Virus record (IMG/VR): IMGVR_UViG_3300044640_001092
Coordinates: 1 to 47,015 of that record
DNA: 47,015 bases
Origin: a virus
Reading direction: 5' to 3' (one strand)
The notes below the pieces were generated by a model, which was not told where the DNA came from, made no database searches, and saw only the letters and a program-made list of their open reading frames with translations. Of the stretch, positions 18,828 to 28,764 are shown piece by piece. Position numbers and translations under genes: made by a program. How positions within the stretch are numbered: the first letter of the stretch is position 1; each line of letters opens with the position of its first letter.

Positions 18828-18862
18828 TATTTATAAGAAATAATCACGACACTATATTTATA
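18828..18862 (+). promoter_or_regulatory. Leader of gp25-like gene: two TATTTATA elements and a duplicated terminator arm
   Basis: Two copies of the core lie here: CTATTTATAA (18828-18837) and ATATTTATA (18854-18862), the latter 3 bases before the ATG at 18866. Between them the 14-base AAATAATCACGACA (18838-18851) repeats 18787-18800, which carries the 5' arm of the terminator. This is probably the promoter region of the second structural operon. Confidence 0.45.
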
Positions 18863-18865
18863 GTT

Positions 18866-19324
18866 ATGGCAGATGGAACAACATATGGGTTAACTTTTCC
18901 TTTCAGAGATTCTTTTGATGGGAAATATTTAGATTTATCGGATTATAATGACCAAGAGATTAGGTCTAATTTAATACATCTTTTATTATCTAAAAAGGGT
19001 AGTAGATATTATTTACCTGATTTTGGTACAAGATTATATGAGTTCATATTTGAACCATTAGATGGACCTACTTTTTCAGAAATAGAAACAGAAATAAGAG
19101 AATCTGCGGGTATATATCTTCCGGGAATAAGAATAACTAAAATTAGTATTACCGCGGCATCCGATGGTGATGAAGATAAAGGAAGTTATATAAACGATAA
19201 CGATGAAAGAGTATTTAGAGTACCTAACATCTCAAATAATGAACATACTGCAAAAGTTAAAATTGATTATATCATAAATAATGATGTTTTTAATAGTAGT
19301 GACTTTGTAATTATTAATATATAA
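18866..19324 (+). CDS. Baseplate wedge protein, gp25/GPW family
   Basis: A 152-residue protein when started at ATG 18866 (MADGTTYGLTFPFRD). A longer frame from GTG 18809 would begin inside the terminator stem and is not credible. The gp25-like core is clear: a helix with IRSNLIHLLLSKKGSRYYLPDFGTRL, then LYEFIFEPLDG and a strand-forming RITKISITAA, as in T4 gp25 (132 aa), P2 gpW and type VI TssE. These proteins nucleate the sheath and link the wedge to the tube, and their fold resembles lysozyme without activity. It is the first gene of the second tail operon, followed after 4 bases by the gp6-like gene, which is the usual pairing. Confidence 0.9.
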   Translation: MADGTTYGLTFPFRDSFDGKYLDLSDYNDQEIRSNLIHLLLSKKGSRYYLPDFGTRLYEFIFEPLDGPTFSEIETEIRESAGIYLPGIRITKISITAASDGDEDKGSYINDNDERVFRVPNISNNEHTAKVKIDYIINNDVFNSSDFVIINI

Positions 19325-19328
19325 AATT

Positions 19329-21167
19329 ATGGCAAACAAGAAAATTTCCTATACTACAAGAGATTTCCAATCAATTAGAACAGAGTTAATTAACTTTACT
19401 AAAACGTATTATCCTGATACAATTCAAAACTTTAATGATGCGTCGGTTTTTTCAGTATTATTAGATTTAAATGCTGCGGTTACAGATAACTTACAATTTA
19501 ATATTGATAGAAGTATTCAGGAGACAGTACTTCAATTCGCACAACAAAGGTCATCAGTTTTTAATATCGCAAAAACTTATGGATTAAAAGTTCCGGGAAT
19601 GAGACCATCAGTTGCTTTAGTTGATTTCTCAATTACGGTTCCTGCTTATGGTGATAAGGAAGATTTAAGGTATTGTGGTATTTTAAGAAGGGGTTCTCAA
19701 GTTAATGGTGCGGGACAAGTATTTGAAACCGTTTATGATATTGATTTTACATCCCCAGTTAATGATGAAGGATATCCTAATAGATTAAAAATACCTAATT
19801 TTGACTCAAATAACAAGTTATTAAATTATACAATAACTAAAAGAGAAACTGTTGTTAATGGTACAACAAAAGTATTTAAAAAAGTTATAACTCCAAATGA
19901 TGTTAAACCTTTTTATGAATTATTTTTACCGGACAAAAACGTGTTAGGGGTGACTAGTGTTTTATTAAAAGATAGTACTCAATATACAAATATCCCATCA
20001 GTACAAGAGTTTTTAGGGTTAAATAATAGATGGTATGAAGTAGATTCTTTGGCGGAAGATAGAGTATTTGTTGAGGACCCAACCAAAGTATCAGATGCTC
20101 CGGGGGTTAAAGTTGGAAAATATATACAAACTAGTGATAAATTTATAACAGAATTCACACCTGAAGGGTTTTTAAAAATGACTTTTGGTGGTGGTAATCA
20201 ATCTGCTGATGAACAATTAAGAGAATTTGCTAAAGACGGTTATCAATTAAATTTATATAAATACTCAAATAACTTAGCGTTAGGTAGTTCTTTGAAGGCG
20301 AACACAACCTTATTTGTTCAATATAGAGTTGGTGGGGGTGTTGGTTGTAATCTTGGTGTTAATGCAATTACTCAAATAGGTACGGTATCATTCTTTGTTA
20401 ATGGTCCTTCGGATAGTGTTAATACAACTGTGGTTAATTCGTTACGATGTAATAATGTAACAGCAGCAATCGGTGGGGCAAGTTTTCCAACTACGGAAGA
20501 AGTTAGAAATTTGGTATCGTATAACTTTTCATCACAAAAAAGAGCTGTAACGGTTAATGATTATGAGTCGATAATTAGAACAATGCCATCACAATTTGGT
20601 GCTCCGGCAAAAGTTTCAATTACAGAAAACAATAATAAAATTATTGTACAAATGTTATCTTATGATGAAACAGGTAGGTTAACGGAAGTAATATCAAATA
20701 CTTTAAAAAATAATGTCGCAAATTATTTATCAAACTATCGTATGATAAATGATTATGTATCAATACAAAGTGCTAATGTTATTGATTTAGGGTTTAACAT
20801 TGATGTTGTTTTAGATAACACACAAAATCAAGGGACGGTTATTTCTCAAATTATTACAATTGTTTCTGATTATTTTGACCCAGCAAATAGACATATGGGA
20901 GAAAATGTCAATATTTCAGAATTAAGAAGATTAATACAGAGTGAAAACGGTGTTGTTTCATTATCTGATATACAAGTATTCAATAAAGTTGGGGGTCAAT
21001 ACTCCTCATCTCAAACATCTCAAAAATATTCGGATAGTTCAACTTATCAAATAGGTTTAATTGATGATACCATTTTTGCGGAACCAAATCAAACCTATCA
21101 AATAAAATATCCTAACAAAGATATCAATATTAGAGTTAAAAACTTAAAAACTGTTAACTTCTCATAA
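19329..21167 (+). CDS. Baseplate wedge protein, T4 gp6-like (baseplate J family)
   Basis: A 612-residue protein. The N-terminal block YTTRDFQSIRTELINFTKTY, with NDASVFSVLLDLNAAVTDNLQFNIDRS and then FNIAKTYGLKVPGMRPS, is the conserved opening of gp6-like wedge proteins of many myoviruses. The middle has beta-rich segments. The C-terminal half has RAVTVNDYESIIRTMPSQFG and the repeated strand-helix units (VISQIITIVSDYFDP, NVNISELRRLIQS, GVVSLSDIQVF) seen in baseplate J proteins. T4 gp6 is 660 aa. It would form the inner baseplate ring with gp7- and gp53-like partners. It is coupled to the gp25-like gene upstream. Confidence 0.88.
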   Translation: MANKKISYTTRDFQSIRTELINFTKTYYPDTIQNFNDASVFSVLLDLNAAVTDNLQFNIDRSIQETVLQFAQQRSSVFNIAKTYGLKVPGMRPSVALVDFSITVPAYGDKEDLRYCGILRRGSQVNGAGQVFETVYDIDFTSPVNDEGYPNRLKIPNFDSNNKLLNYTITKRETVVNGTTKVFKKVITPNDVKPFYELFLPDKNVLGVTSVLLKDSTQYTNIPSVQEFLGLNNRWYEVDSLAEDRVFVEDPTKVSDAPGVKVGKYIQTSDKFITEFTPEGFLKMTFGGGNQSADEQLREFAKDGYQLNLYKYSNNLALGSSLKANTTLFVQYRVGGGVGCNLGVNAITQIGTVSFFVNGPSDSVNTTVVNSLRCNNVTAAIGGASFPTTEEVRNLVSYNFSSQKRAVTVNDYESIIRTMPSQFGAPAKVSITENNNKIIVQMLSYDETGRLTEVISNTLKNNVANYLSNYRMINDYVSIQSANVIDLGFNIDVVLDNTQNQGTVISQIITIVSDYFDPANRHMGENVNISELRRLIQSENGVVSLSDIQVFNKVGGQYSSSQTSQKYSDSSTYQIGLIDDTIFAEPNQTYQIKYPNKDINIRVKNLKTVNFS

Positions 21168-21191
21168 TAATTTATTTTTAATAATAATGAA

Positions 21192-21236
21192 TTATCTTTT
21201 AAAAATAGTGTATAAACTATTTATTAAAAAAGATAA
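21192..21236 (+). promoter_or_regulatory. Two-tier hairpin and TATTTAT element in front of the 1892-aa gene
   Basis: Outer arms TTATCTTTT (21192-21200) and AAAAGATAA (21228-21236) are perfect complements. Inner arms AATAGT (21204-21209) and ACTATT (21216-21221) pair with a 6-base loop. CTATTTATTA (21218-21227) lies on the 3' side. The ATG at 21240 follows the structure by 3 bases, so the fold could mask the start. Confidence 0.5.
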
Positions 21237-21239
21237 AAA

Positions 21240-24200
21240 ATGTCAAAATCATATAGAATAAGAACGAAGGTCGGTGTAGATACTTCTTTAAAAGTGTTAA
21301 TTGAACAAGAGTTTGAGCACTTGGAGATTTTATCGTTAAAAATATTACAAAGTGATATCTACACAAGACAATGCTCGGATTATGGTGTTATTATTGGCCG
21401 AGTTAGCGTTAATAACGGATTTGGTGTTCCAAACGCTAAAATATCTATTTTTATTCCTATAGATAGTGAAGACCAAAAAAACCCTATTATATCTGAATTA
21501 TATCCCTACAAATCATTATTAGATAATAATTCTGATGGTTATAGATATAATCTACTTCCATATGTTAAATCATATAGTGAGCACATACCTACAGGAACTT
21601 TTTTCACTAGAAATGATGTACTTAAAGACCCCACTTTAATTGAGGTTTATGATAAATATTACAAATATAATGCCGTAACAAATCAAAGTGGTGATTATAT
21701 GATATTTGGGGTTCCAGTTGGTTCTCATACAATTGTAATGGATGTTGATTTATCCGATATTGGTGAATTTTCATTATCACCCCAAGATTTAATTCGAATG
21801 GGGTTGGCAACAGAATCTCAGGTTTCGGGAACTAATTTTAAATCGTCACATAATTTACGAGAATTACCTCAAATTATTAATCTTAGTAAATCTATTGAGG
21901 TTGAACCATTATGGGGTCAGCCTGAAATCTGTAATTTAGGAATTACAAGAACTGATTTTGACTTGAGTAGTGAGTCGAAAATTGATATTAGACCAACAGC
22001 GGTTTTTATGGGGTCAATAATTTCTGATTCTAATACTAACGCTTTAAAATCTAATTGTAAGCCAACAAATAAATCTGGTTATTTATGTAGTTTAATTGCG
22101 GGTCCGGGTGAAATATTATCTATTAGACAAACAATAAATCAAGATTCTAATGGGTTACCAATTCTTGAAAACTTTAGTTTAGAAAGTGGGGGTAAAGTAA
22201 TTGATGAAAACGGGGCTTGGTTAATAGATGTTCCGATGAATTTAGATTATTATATAACTAATGAGTTTGGAGAACAGGTATTATCGAATGACCCTGAAGT
22301 GGGTATTCCAACAAAATCTAAATATAGGTTTAAAGTAAAATGGTCTCAATCACCATCATTGTCTGATGTTACTAAACGAGCGTATTATTTAGTTCCAAAT
22401 ATTAGAGAATACCCTGAACCTTTTAATTTAAATTCATACTCGTTTAGTGTTGATTGGAATGATTATGGAAATTCTCAAATGATTCAAGACGCAATAAACT
22501 GTGATGATAAATTTTATTTAATGCAATATAATAAAGTTTATACGATTTCTGAGTTTATTGATAATCATAAGTATGGTAGTGGAACAGAAAGATATATTGG
22601 GATTAAAAATATATTAGAAGATACCTGTGAAAGTGATAACAATAAATTCCCGACTAATGATGGGACATTTAGATTTGATATAATATACATAATATTTATG
22701 TTTTTCAGTGTTATGTTAACACCGATTTTTTTCTCTTTAATACTTTTATTACATATTTTATATTTTGTTGCGTGGTTGACAGGTATTATACTTTCCTTAG
22801 TTATTGTTGTTGTAGGTAGTATTGTTGTTTTATTATGTAATTTTGTAAAATTGATTGTTAATGTTATTAATTCAATACCTTATGTTAGTATTGGGGATTC
22901 TCCTGATTGTCCGGATTTTGAAGATATAAAAAATTTAATAAAACAAGTTATGGGGTTAAAGGATTATTTTAAGAATGTAAAAGTTCCTATTTTAACCTAT
23001 CCGGATTGTAATCTTTGTTCTTGTGAGCAAGGTGAGGGTATTAATGAACCGTCTGACCCTGATGGGTGGCCAAATACTGAAGTTGGTAAATTAACTCCTT
23101 GTGATACAATATCTTCAGACCCTAAACCAATGTCTACATTAAATAATGGTATGACTATTGCTCCCTTATCTACTTTTTCAGGGTTTAAATTACCTACATA
23201 CAATATACAGGAAAACCCAACAGGGTTTAATGGTCAAAGAAAAACCATCTTTGCTAATGATTTTGCTGGTTATACTTATGATGGTCAGTATGGGTCATCA
23301 ACTATTGGGGCACCTTTTTTACAGTTAGAAACTATAACAACAGGGTCGGGAGGTAACTCTTCGACGGAAGTTTGGAATTGGTTTACAAACGGGTTACCTC
23401 TTGCTGATAGAATTAATTTATTTAATGTTAAGGCCAAATATTTTGATGAAAATGCTAATAACCCTGGTGGTGGTGTTAATAGAATATCTGTTAATTTCCA
23501 ACCAACTCAACCTCAAGTTCATTATGACAATACTATTGTAATTTTATGTGATAAAACCACGGCTAAGAAATTTGCTGCGGGGCAAATGATATCATTTCAA
23601 AATCCTTCTTTTACTAAAGACCCAAATTTAACGGGGGGTATTAAGAATAAGTATAATAATTACGCAATTACAGGGACAACATTTACTGGTAATAATACTA
23701 CAGTTCAAGTTAATTATTCGAGGTTTGATGGTAATGGTTATACACAATCTCCGGTATATGTTGTTAATATTACTGCGGACACAACAAACAATTATCATAA
23801 GTTTCCTATTGATATAGAATATTTCCAAGTTATAACGGGAATGACATATAATCAATTTAACGGTCAATGTTCGACTCAATTACCAAATTCGTTAAATGAA
23901 AAATATTTTAATAATGATACAACTTTTTTCCAACTTTATAATAATACTAATGGTTATGTTGCGGGGTATAGAGGATTCATTAATATAGAGACCTTTGGAC
24001 AAACACCATTAACGCCCTCAGGTATTAATGTGTTAAATTCTATGACTTATGTTAAAAATGTTAATGATAACTATGTTGTAATATTAAATAGAGGTGTTGA
24101 CCCATATACTAATAAGATTGATATTGAATATGGTATTGGTAAACTTCTTGGTTATAGTTCTGAAAGTGAGGTAAAAGTTAGAGGGTTATACCGTATGAAT

Positions 24201-26918
24201 ATACCTATTCAAGGGAGTTATAAAAATATTAGTCATAACAGTAGTGATAGAGCTATTACAACACCAACATCTCCTTGGACGCCATTATCAAGTACAAGTA
24301 CTCAAAATTATGTTGATGGGTTAACTTGGGTTGGTGGTAATTCAGTGCCTGTAGGTGGAAATGTTAATAATGAAACAGGATATGCCGGACAACAATTGTA
24401 TTTTAATTCGTTTTCTTATTGTGATAATCAAAAAGAAACTTGGGGATGGGTAACAGGGTATACTCAAGGTTTAACAGCAACAACTTGGACGCAAAAAACC
24501 TCAAGATTTTCAGGGTTTAATTCAAATTTAATTAGTTATTATTCTAGTTTAGATAATCGTTCTTTAAATTACAAACCAACTTGTAATAATATACAACCTG
24601 GTAATGGAACAACCAATACTGGTGATGATGTACCTTTATTCTCTCAGACACCACCTTTAAGTGATGGTGCTATTGCAGACACATTCCACGGGTTATGTAT
24701 TAGTTTGGCAAATGGATTTACATATTCTTGGAGTAGAACACCAACTTATCATTATCAATTACAAACTTGTGTTTATGATGATATTACAGGGAATAATTGT
24801 GATGCGTGTGGTTGTTGGACTGATTCAAATGGTGATTGTGTTAATTGGTCTCTACCATGGATGACTCGAGATATTTCACAATATTACACAACAACAGGTA
24901 AGAATGAAGGTTATATTCCTAATGAAATTGTTGAGGGAGGTTCGATGTTACATATGATGTCAATAATTCCGACAAGTCCTCTTGTTGTAGATTGTTGTAG
25001 TGATATTTGTTCTTATCCCCCACCGGAAGTAAATGTTAAGACATTTTATTATTCACCAATTTATGATACAACGGGAAATACTATGAATTTCACTTTAGGT
25101 AGTATTCCGTCACCTACATTTATTTCTTTTCCTAATATGACTGAGAACCAAATTGTGATGAGAGGGGATAGGTTACCTACAAGTACTAATGTTGAAGAAT
25201 ATTGTTGTAATGGGCGGGTTTTACAAAAAAATAGTAAATTATCAATATATCAAATACCAGATAAAGGTGTTGTAGGAATAAATTCAGTTGCGGGACCAAC
25301 AGATTCGATAGGTAATGGTTCATTAAATGATGTTAGAGAAGATTTAGGTGGTTCTCCAAAAATAAATCAAGTTATTAATACATTTACTTGTGAAGGTTCG
25401 GTTAATTTGGGATGTTATGGTTGTAATCAATCACCGGTTAATAGTTCCATTTTAATAAAACCAAGAGGAAACCCTTGTTTAGAATTTAATGGAGAGACAA
25501 TCTTTGAGGGTGGGTGTTATATTTTTGTTACATCAATTTTCATTTCAATATTTAGAGATTGGGAATTAATGTTTGAGTGGATAGCTCGAAATATGGTAAT
25601 GCTTGGTGCTTGTCGAAATGTGTTTTCTCATCGATTTAATAATAATTGGGTGAATGGTGTATTATATGCGTTCCCATTTAAAAATGAGGTAAAATATTTT
25701 ACAGCACCTACAGATAGCCCACCAAATTATCCGGTGGCAAAATATTGTACGGATGTTATAATGTATCATAATACATCAAGAAGTTTTTATTATCGATGTT
25801 CACCTTATAATCCTATTACGGGAACTTTTAGTGGTAAATTAAATTATCCAACAACTATTATGGATTTAGGGCCTAGGTCGGCTTTTTTACAAGAGTTAAT
25901 AATGTCGGATGTTTATGATGGTTATTTAGTTAATAAGTTAGATACTACAACATATTCTCACGTTGATGAGATTCTTAATTTATTTATTGTTAGTAGATTT
26001 ATGAATAACAATTTTTTAAATAATGCGTTAGGAGCTCTTAATATTTTTGCCTATTTTCAAAATAGTAGAAATGGTAAATTTTTAATTGATGCTGATTATG
26101 CTCAATTAATATCGATTAATTCCGAATTAGGGGTTAATCCATTTCAATCATCAAATTATCCTGACGCACCTACTTTAGTAACGGCAGGACGTTTTGTTAC
26201 GGGAATTCAATATAAAATAACAACACCAGGAACGACATTATTTACGTCAATTGGTTCTCCAAATAATACTGAGGGGACTACGTTTATTGCTACGGGTGTT
26301 GGTTCAGGTACCGGAACAGCTAATGTGTTTCCTGAAATTCAAAATCCGATATTTTTTGATTGTGATAATTCTTTGGGTATATTCTTTTCGTCAGATACTC
26401 AACTTAGAGATTATATTACACCAAAAAGAACAATTATTAATTCATCGGGTAATAATTCAAATCCTGATTGTGTTTTTAATAATTTCCCTGTTTATTCTCA
26501 ACAAGTTCCATTATCTCAATGGAGTATTTTAACAGATACTAAAGGTAGTATTTTTGGTGGAGAGTCTAATGATTGGAATTACGATACTATTTATTCATCG
26601 AAATATCAATCTTTAGATAGATTATCACCACCGTCAAGATATTTTAGAACAACAAATCAATCTCAAGTTGATTTTTTTAAAGGGTATATATATGCGGTTA
26701 CTGAGGGTAATAGTTTAACACCTTCAACACCAGGTGGTTCTCCGATGCAAAATAACTCAATTACAGCTCTTGTTAATTATTGGGATAGAAATCAATCTGA
26801 TGAACAGAATGTAACTGTTGGAGCTCCGTTTCATTTTTATTTTGGTCTTAAAAGAGGTTCTTCATCATTTGATAGATTTAGAACAAAATGGATAAACAAT
26901 AGTAATATTATAAATTAA
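21240..26918 (+). CDS. Giant baseplate/tail protein with membrane-type helices (possible gp7-like wedge)
   Basis: A 1892-residue protein. The N-terminal ~170 residues have CSDYGVIIGRVSVNNGFGVPNAKISIFIP and GDYMIFGVPVGSHTIVMDV, the pattern of a carboxypeptidase-regulatory-like beta-sandwich. Residues ~480-550 (bases 22675-22890) are a long hydrophobic stretch able to form two or three transmembrane helices (FSVMLTPIFFSLILLLHILY, IILSLVIVVVGSIVVLL). A second, weaker hydrophobic patch lies near 1425-1460. A Cys-rich segment with CNLCSCEQG follows the first patch. The rest is Asn/Thr/Gly-rich and beta-type. Its place after gp25- and gp6-like genes is where T4-like phages often carry gp7 (1032 aa in T4), so a wedge role is inferred from position only. 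The ATG is 72 bases after the gp6-like stop. Confidence 0.65.
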   Translation: MSKSYRIRTKVGVDTSLKVLIEQEFEHLEILSLKILQSDIYTRQCSDYGVIIGRVSVNNGFGVPNAKISIFIPIDSEDQKNPIISELYPYKSLLDNNSDGYRYNLLPYVKSYSEHIPTGTFFTRNDVLKDPTLIEVYDKYYKYNAVTNQSGDYMIFGVPVGSHTIVMDVDLSDIGEFSLSPQDLIRMGLATESQVSGTNFKSSHNLRELPQIINLSKSIEVEPLWGQPEICNLGITRTDFDLSSESKIDIRPTAVFMGSIISDSNTNALKSNCKPTNKSGYLCSLIAGPGEILSIRQTINQDSNGLPILENFSLESGGKVIDENGAWLIDVPMNLDYYITNEFGEQVLSNDPEVGIPTKSKYRFKVKWSQSPSLSDVTKRAYYLVPNIREYPEPFNLNSYSFSVDWNDYGNSQMIQDAINCDDKFYLMQYNKVYTISEFIDNHKYGSGTERYIGIKNILEDTCESDNNKFPTNDGTFRFDIIYIIFMFFSVMLTPIFFSLILLLHILYFVAWLTGIILSLVIVVVGSIVVLLCNFVKLIVNVINSIPYVSIGDSPDCPDFEDIKNLIKQVMGLKDYFKNVKVPILTYPDCNLCSCEQGEGINEPSDPDGWPNTEVGKLTPCDTISSDPKPMSTLNNGMTIAPLSTFSGFKLPTYNIQENPTGFNGQRKTIFANDFAGYTYDGQYGSSTIGAPFLQLETITTGSGGNSSTEVWNWFTNGLPLADRINLFNVKAKYFDENANNPGGGVNRISVNFQPTQPQVHYDNTIVILCDKTTAKKFAAGQMISFQNPSFTKDPNLTGGIKNKYNNYAITGTTFTGNNTTVQVNYSRFDGNGYTQSPVYVVNITADTTNNYHKFPIDIEYFQVITGMTYNQFNGQCSTQLPNSLNEKYFNNDTTFFQLYNNTNGYVAGYRGFINIETFGQTPLTPSGINVLNSMTYVKNVNDNYVVILNRGVDPYTNKIDIEYGIGKLLGYSSESEVKVRGLYRMNIPIQGSYKNISHNSSDRAITTPTSPWTPLSSTSTQNYVDGLTWVGGNSVPVGGNVNNETGYAGQQLYFNSFSYCDNQKETWGWVTGYTQGLTATTWTQKTSRFSGFNSNLISYYSSLDNRSLNYKPTCNNIQPGNGTTNTGDDVPLFSQTPPLSDGAIADTFHGLCISLANGFTYSWSRTPTYHYQLQTCVYDDITGNNCDACGCWTDSNGDCVNWSLPWMTRDISQYYTTTGKNEGYIPNEIVEGGSMLHMMSIIPTSPLVVDCCSDICSYPPPEVNVKTFYYSPIYDTTGNTMNFTLGSIPSPTFISFPNMTENQIVMRGDRLPTSTNVEEYCCNGRVLQKNSKLSIYQIPDKGVVGINSVAGPTDSIGNGSLNDVREDLGGSPKINQVINTFTCEGSVNLGCYGCNQSPVNSSILIKPRGNPCLEFNGETIFEGGCYIFVTSIFISIFRDWELMFEWIARNMVMLGACRNVFSHRFNNNWVNGVLYAFPFKNEVKYFTAPTDSPPNYPVAKYCTDVIMYHNTSRSFYYRCSPYNPITGTFSGKLNYPTTIMDLGPRSAFLQELIMSDVYDGYLVNKLDTTTYSHVDEILNLFIVSRFMNNNFLNNALGALNIFAYFQNSRNGKFLIDADYAQLISINSELGVNPFQSSNYPDAPTLVTAGRFVTGIQYKITTPGTTLFTSIGSPNNTEGTTFIATGVGSGTGTANVFPEIQNPIFFDCDNSLGIFFSSDTQLRDYITPKRTIINSSGNNSNPDCVFNNFPVYSQQVPLSQWSILTDTKGSIFGGESNDWNYDTIYSSKYQSLDRLSPPSRYFRTTNQSQVDFFKGYIYAVTEGNSLTPSTPGGSPMQNNSITALVNYWDRNQSDEQNVTVGAPFHFYFGLKRGSSSFDRFRTKWINNSNIIN

Positions 26919-26919
26919 G

Positions 26920-28764
26920 ATGGATGATATAAGAATAGTGTTAGGGTCTTTAAGGTATAAGACATCAACAAATACTAATTTATCGATACCTACACCGTTA
27001 GTTCAGAACACGAAAAATCTACAAGAATTTGATAGGAGTGTTGATGTTAATTTGGCTCAGGTTTTTGATGATGAAAGACAAAAATCAACAACTTTTAGAC
27101 CTGTCTGTAAGTTTCAAATATTATTTAATAACTCGTATAGTGGTTTAACAAATTATGAGCCATTAGAGAATAATTTATATTATGTTAATGAGAATGCTTT
27201 AACTCTATTGCAATGTCAGCTTAATCCTCAATCGGTTTATTGGGAAGGGTTCCCACAGTATGATGAGTTTGATTTTGTTAGGAGTGATTATAATGTTTCG
27301 GGATATACAATACCAATCCCATCTACAGTGCCCGGACAGCCTCCCTTAGTTCATATTGATTTTATTTCAAGAAGTGCTTCAACATATAATTGGAACCATT
27401 TTGTTAGTTATCCGTATAAAAATATTGATAAAGTTATGTCTTTTAATAATGAAAATTTAGTTAATCCTTTGACTTGGAATGCTGTTGATGGAATTCCTTT
27501 TGTTGTTGTTATTTTAGATAGTGCAGGTAATCCTTTATTAGAGGGTGGAAATTCAATAATTCGATTTAAGTGTCCGGTTAAACACGGGTTATCGGAATCT
27601 GAGTTTATTAAGATTAAATTAAATGGATATGTTAATACCTACCAAATATTTTCTTTTGGTGATGGTTTGCCAGGAACGGAAGAATATATTGTTAATATAT
27701 TTAATATTGGTTATATATCTATTTTTAGTGACGGTGATGACGGTACATTTAAGAGAGTAATAAATAATGAAAACCCCAACGATACAACATCCAAATATTA
27801 TGTGATTCAACATAAGATAATTACGGATGTGAATGATGCTGTTTTAGTTAATTCAGGATTCGAAAAAAATATATTTGGTACTAATAAAAAATTTGAAAGT
27901 CGTGTTTATACACCAAATAAGGTAAGTAGAGTTTCGATTAAAGAAAATTCACAATCATATACATTATCGTTTAATAAAGATATTGATGTAAATGAATTGA
28001 GGGATAATCAAAAACGACCAATAAGTGAGTTATACATTAGTACGATATGGAAAGGATATTTTGGATTAACTTTTGGTGGTGTTGATAATGTTGGAAATCC
28101 TGTGGGATTAAAACAAGGGTTTGATTTTAATTTATCACCATTAACGTCATTTAACATACCACAATCTTGGTGGGGGTCGGATAATTCCAATTCAAATTTT
28201 GTTAATTCAAATGGATTACCATATCCTATTGATACTTACTCAACATATGTGGGTTCAAACATTAAGTTTACATATCTTAAATCACTTAAGATGGGGGATA
28301 CTATTGATGGTAACTATTGTGAATGGAATGATTACGAACAAAAAGAGAGAGTTATTTCGGAAATGTATCATAAATTTACATTTAATTCGAATGTGTTTAA
28401 TATAGGTTCGACAGATGATAATAATCAATTTGGGTATTATTACAAACCAAATAGGTTGATGAGAATTAGGGGGTTCTCTGATTATATTGAGACGGGTAGT
28501 ATTAAGAATATGGCGGATGTTCCGGATTATTCATATTTCTCAACAACATATAATTCTTTTATTTGGAGAGATTTATATACCTATGGTTTTAAGGATAATT
28601 CAGGTAATGGTGTTGATTATCCGTTTTTAAATGGAAAACATTATCCATATGAGAATTTTATTTTTAGAATAATACCGGAAGGCACTAATTATATAGAAAG
28701 TAGTTTACATAATTATGCAACTCTTTACGGGGCGGCTCAACCAATAACAGACAATTGTGAATAA
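26920..28764 (+). CDS. Probable baseplate/tail structural protein (614 aa)
   Basis: I do not recognise a family. It is a large, beta-rich, Asn/Tyr/Gly-rich protein without signal peptide or membrane segment. It opens MDDIRIVLGSLRYKT and carries repeated aromatic blocks such as YWEGFPQYDEFDFVRSDY and FIWRDLYTYGFKDNS. Its position 1 base after the 1892-aa gene and in the order gp25-, gp6-, (gp7-like) suggests a gp8-like or wedge-peripheral role, but T4 gp8 is only 334 aa and no motif links them. The 3' end overlaps the next gene's GTG start by 8 bases, indicating translational coupling. Virion role is inferred from operon context. Confidence 0.6.
   Translation: MDDIRIVLGSLRYKTSTNTNLSIPTPLVQNTKNLQEFDRSVDVNLAQVFDDERQKSTTFRPVCKFQILFNNSYSGLTNYEPLENNLYYVNENALTLLQCQLNPQSVYWEGFPQYDEFDFVRSDYNVSGYTIPIPSTVPGQPPLVHIDFISRSASTYNWNHFVSYPYKNIDKVMSFNNENLVNPLTWNAVDGIPFVVVILDSAGNPLLEGGNSIIRFKCPVKHGLSESEFIKIKLNGYVNTYQIFSFGDGLPGTEEYIVNIFNIGYISIFSDGDDGTFKRVINNENPNDTTSKYYVIQHKIITDVNDAVLVNSGFEKNIFGTNKKFESRVYTPNKVSRVSIKENSQSYTLSFNKDIDVNELRDNQKRPISELYISTIWKGYFGLTFGGVDNVGNPVGLKQGFDFNLSPLTSFNIPQSWWGSDNSNSNFVNSNGLPYPIDTYSTYVGSNIKFTYLKSLKMGDTIDGNYCEWNDYEQKERVISEMYHKFTFNSNVFNIGSTDDNNQFGYYYKPNRLMRIRGFSDYIETGSIKNMADVPDYSYFSTTYNSFIWRDLYTYGFKDNSGNGVDYPFLNGKHYPYENFIFRIIPEGTNYIESSLHNYATLYGAAQPITDNCE

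Noticed and set aside
18809-18865. Longer N-terminus for the gp25-like gene from GTG 18809
   Set aside because: The start lies inside the nrdA terminator stem, and the extra residues are hydrophobic readings of its T-run. ATG 18866 gives the normal gp25 N-terminus.
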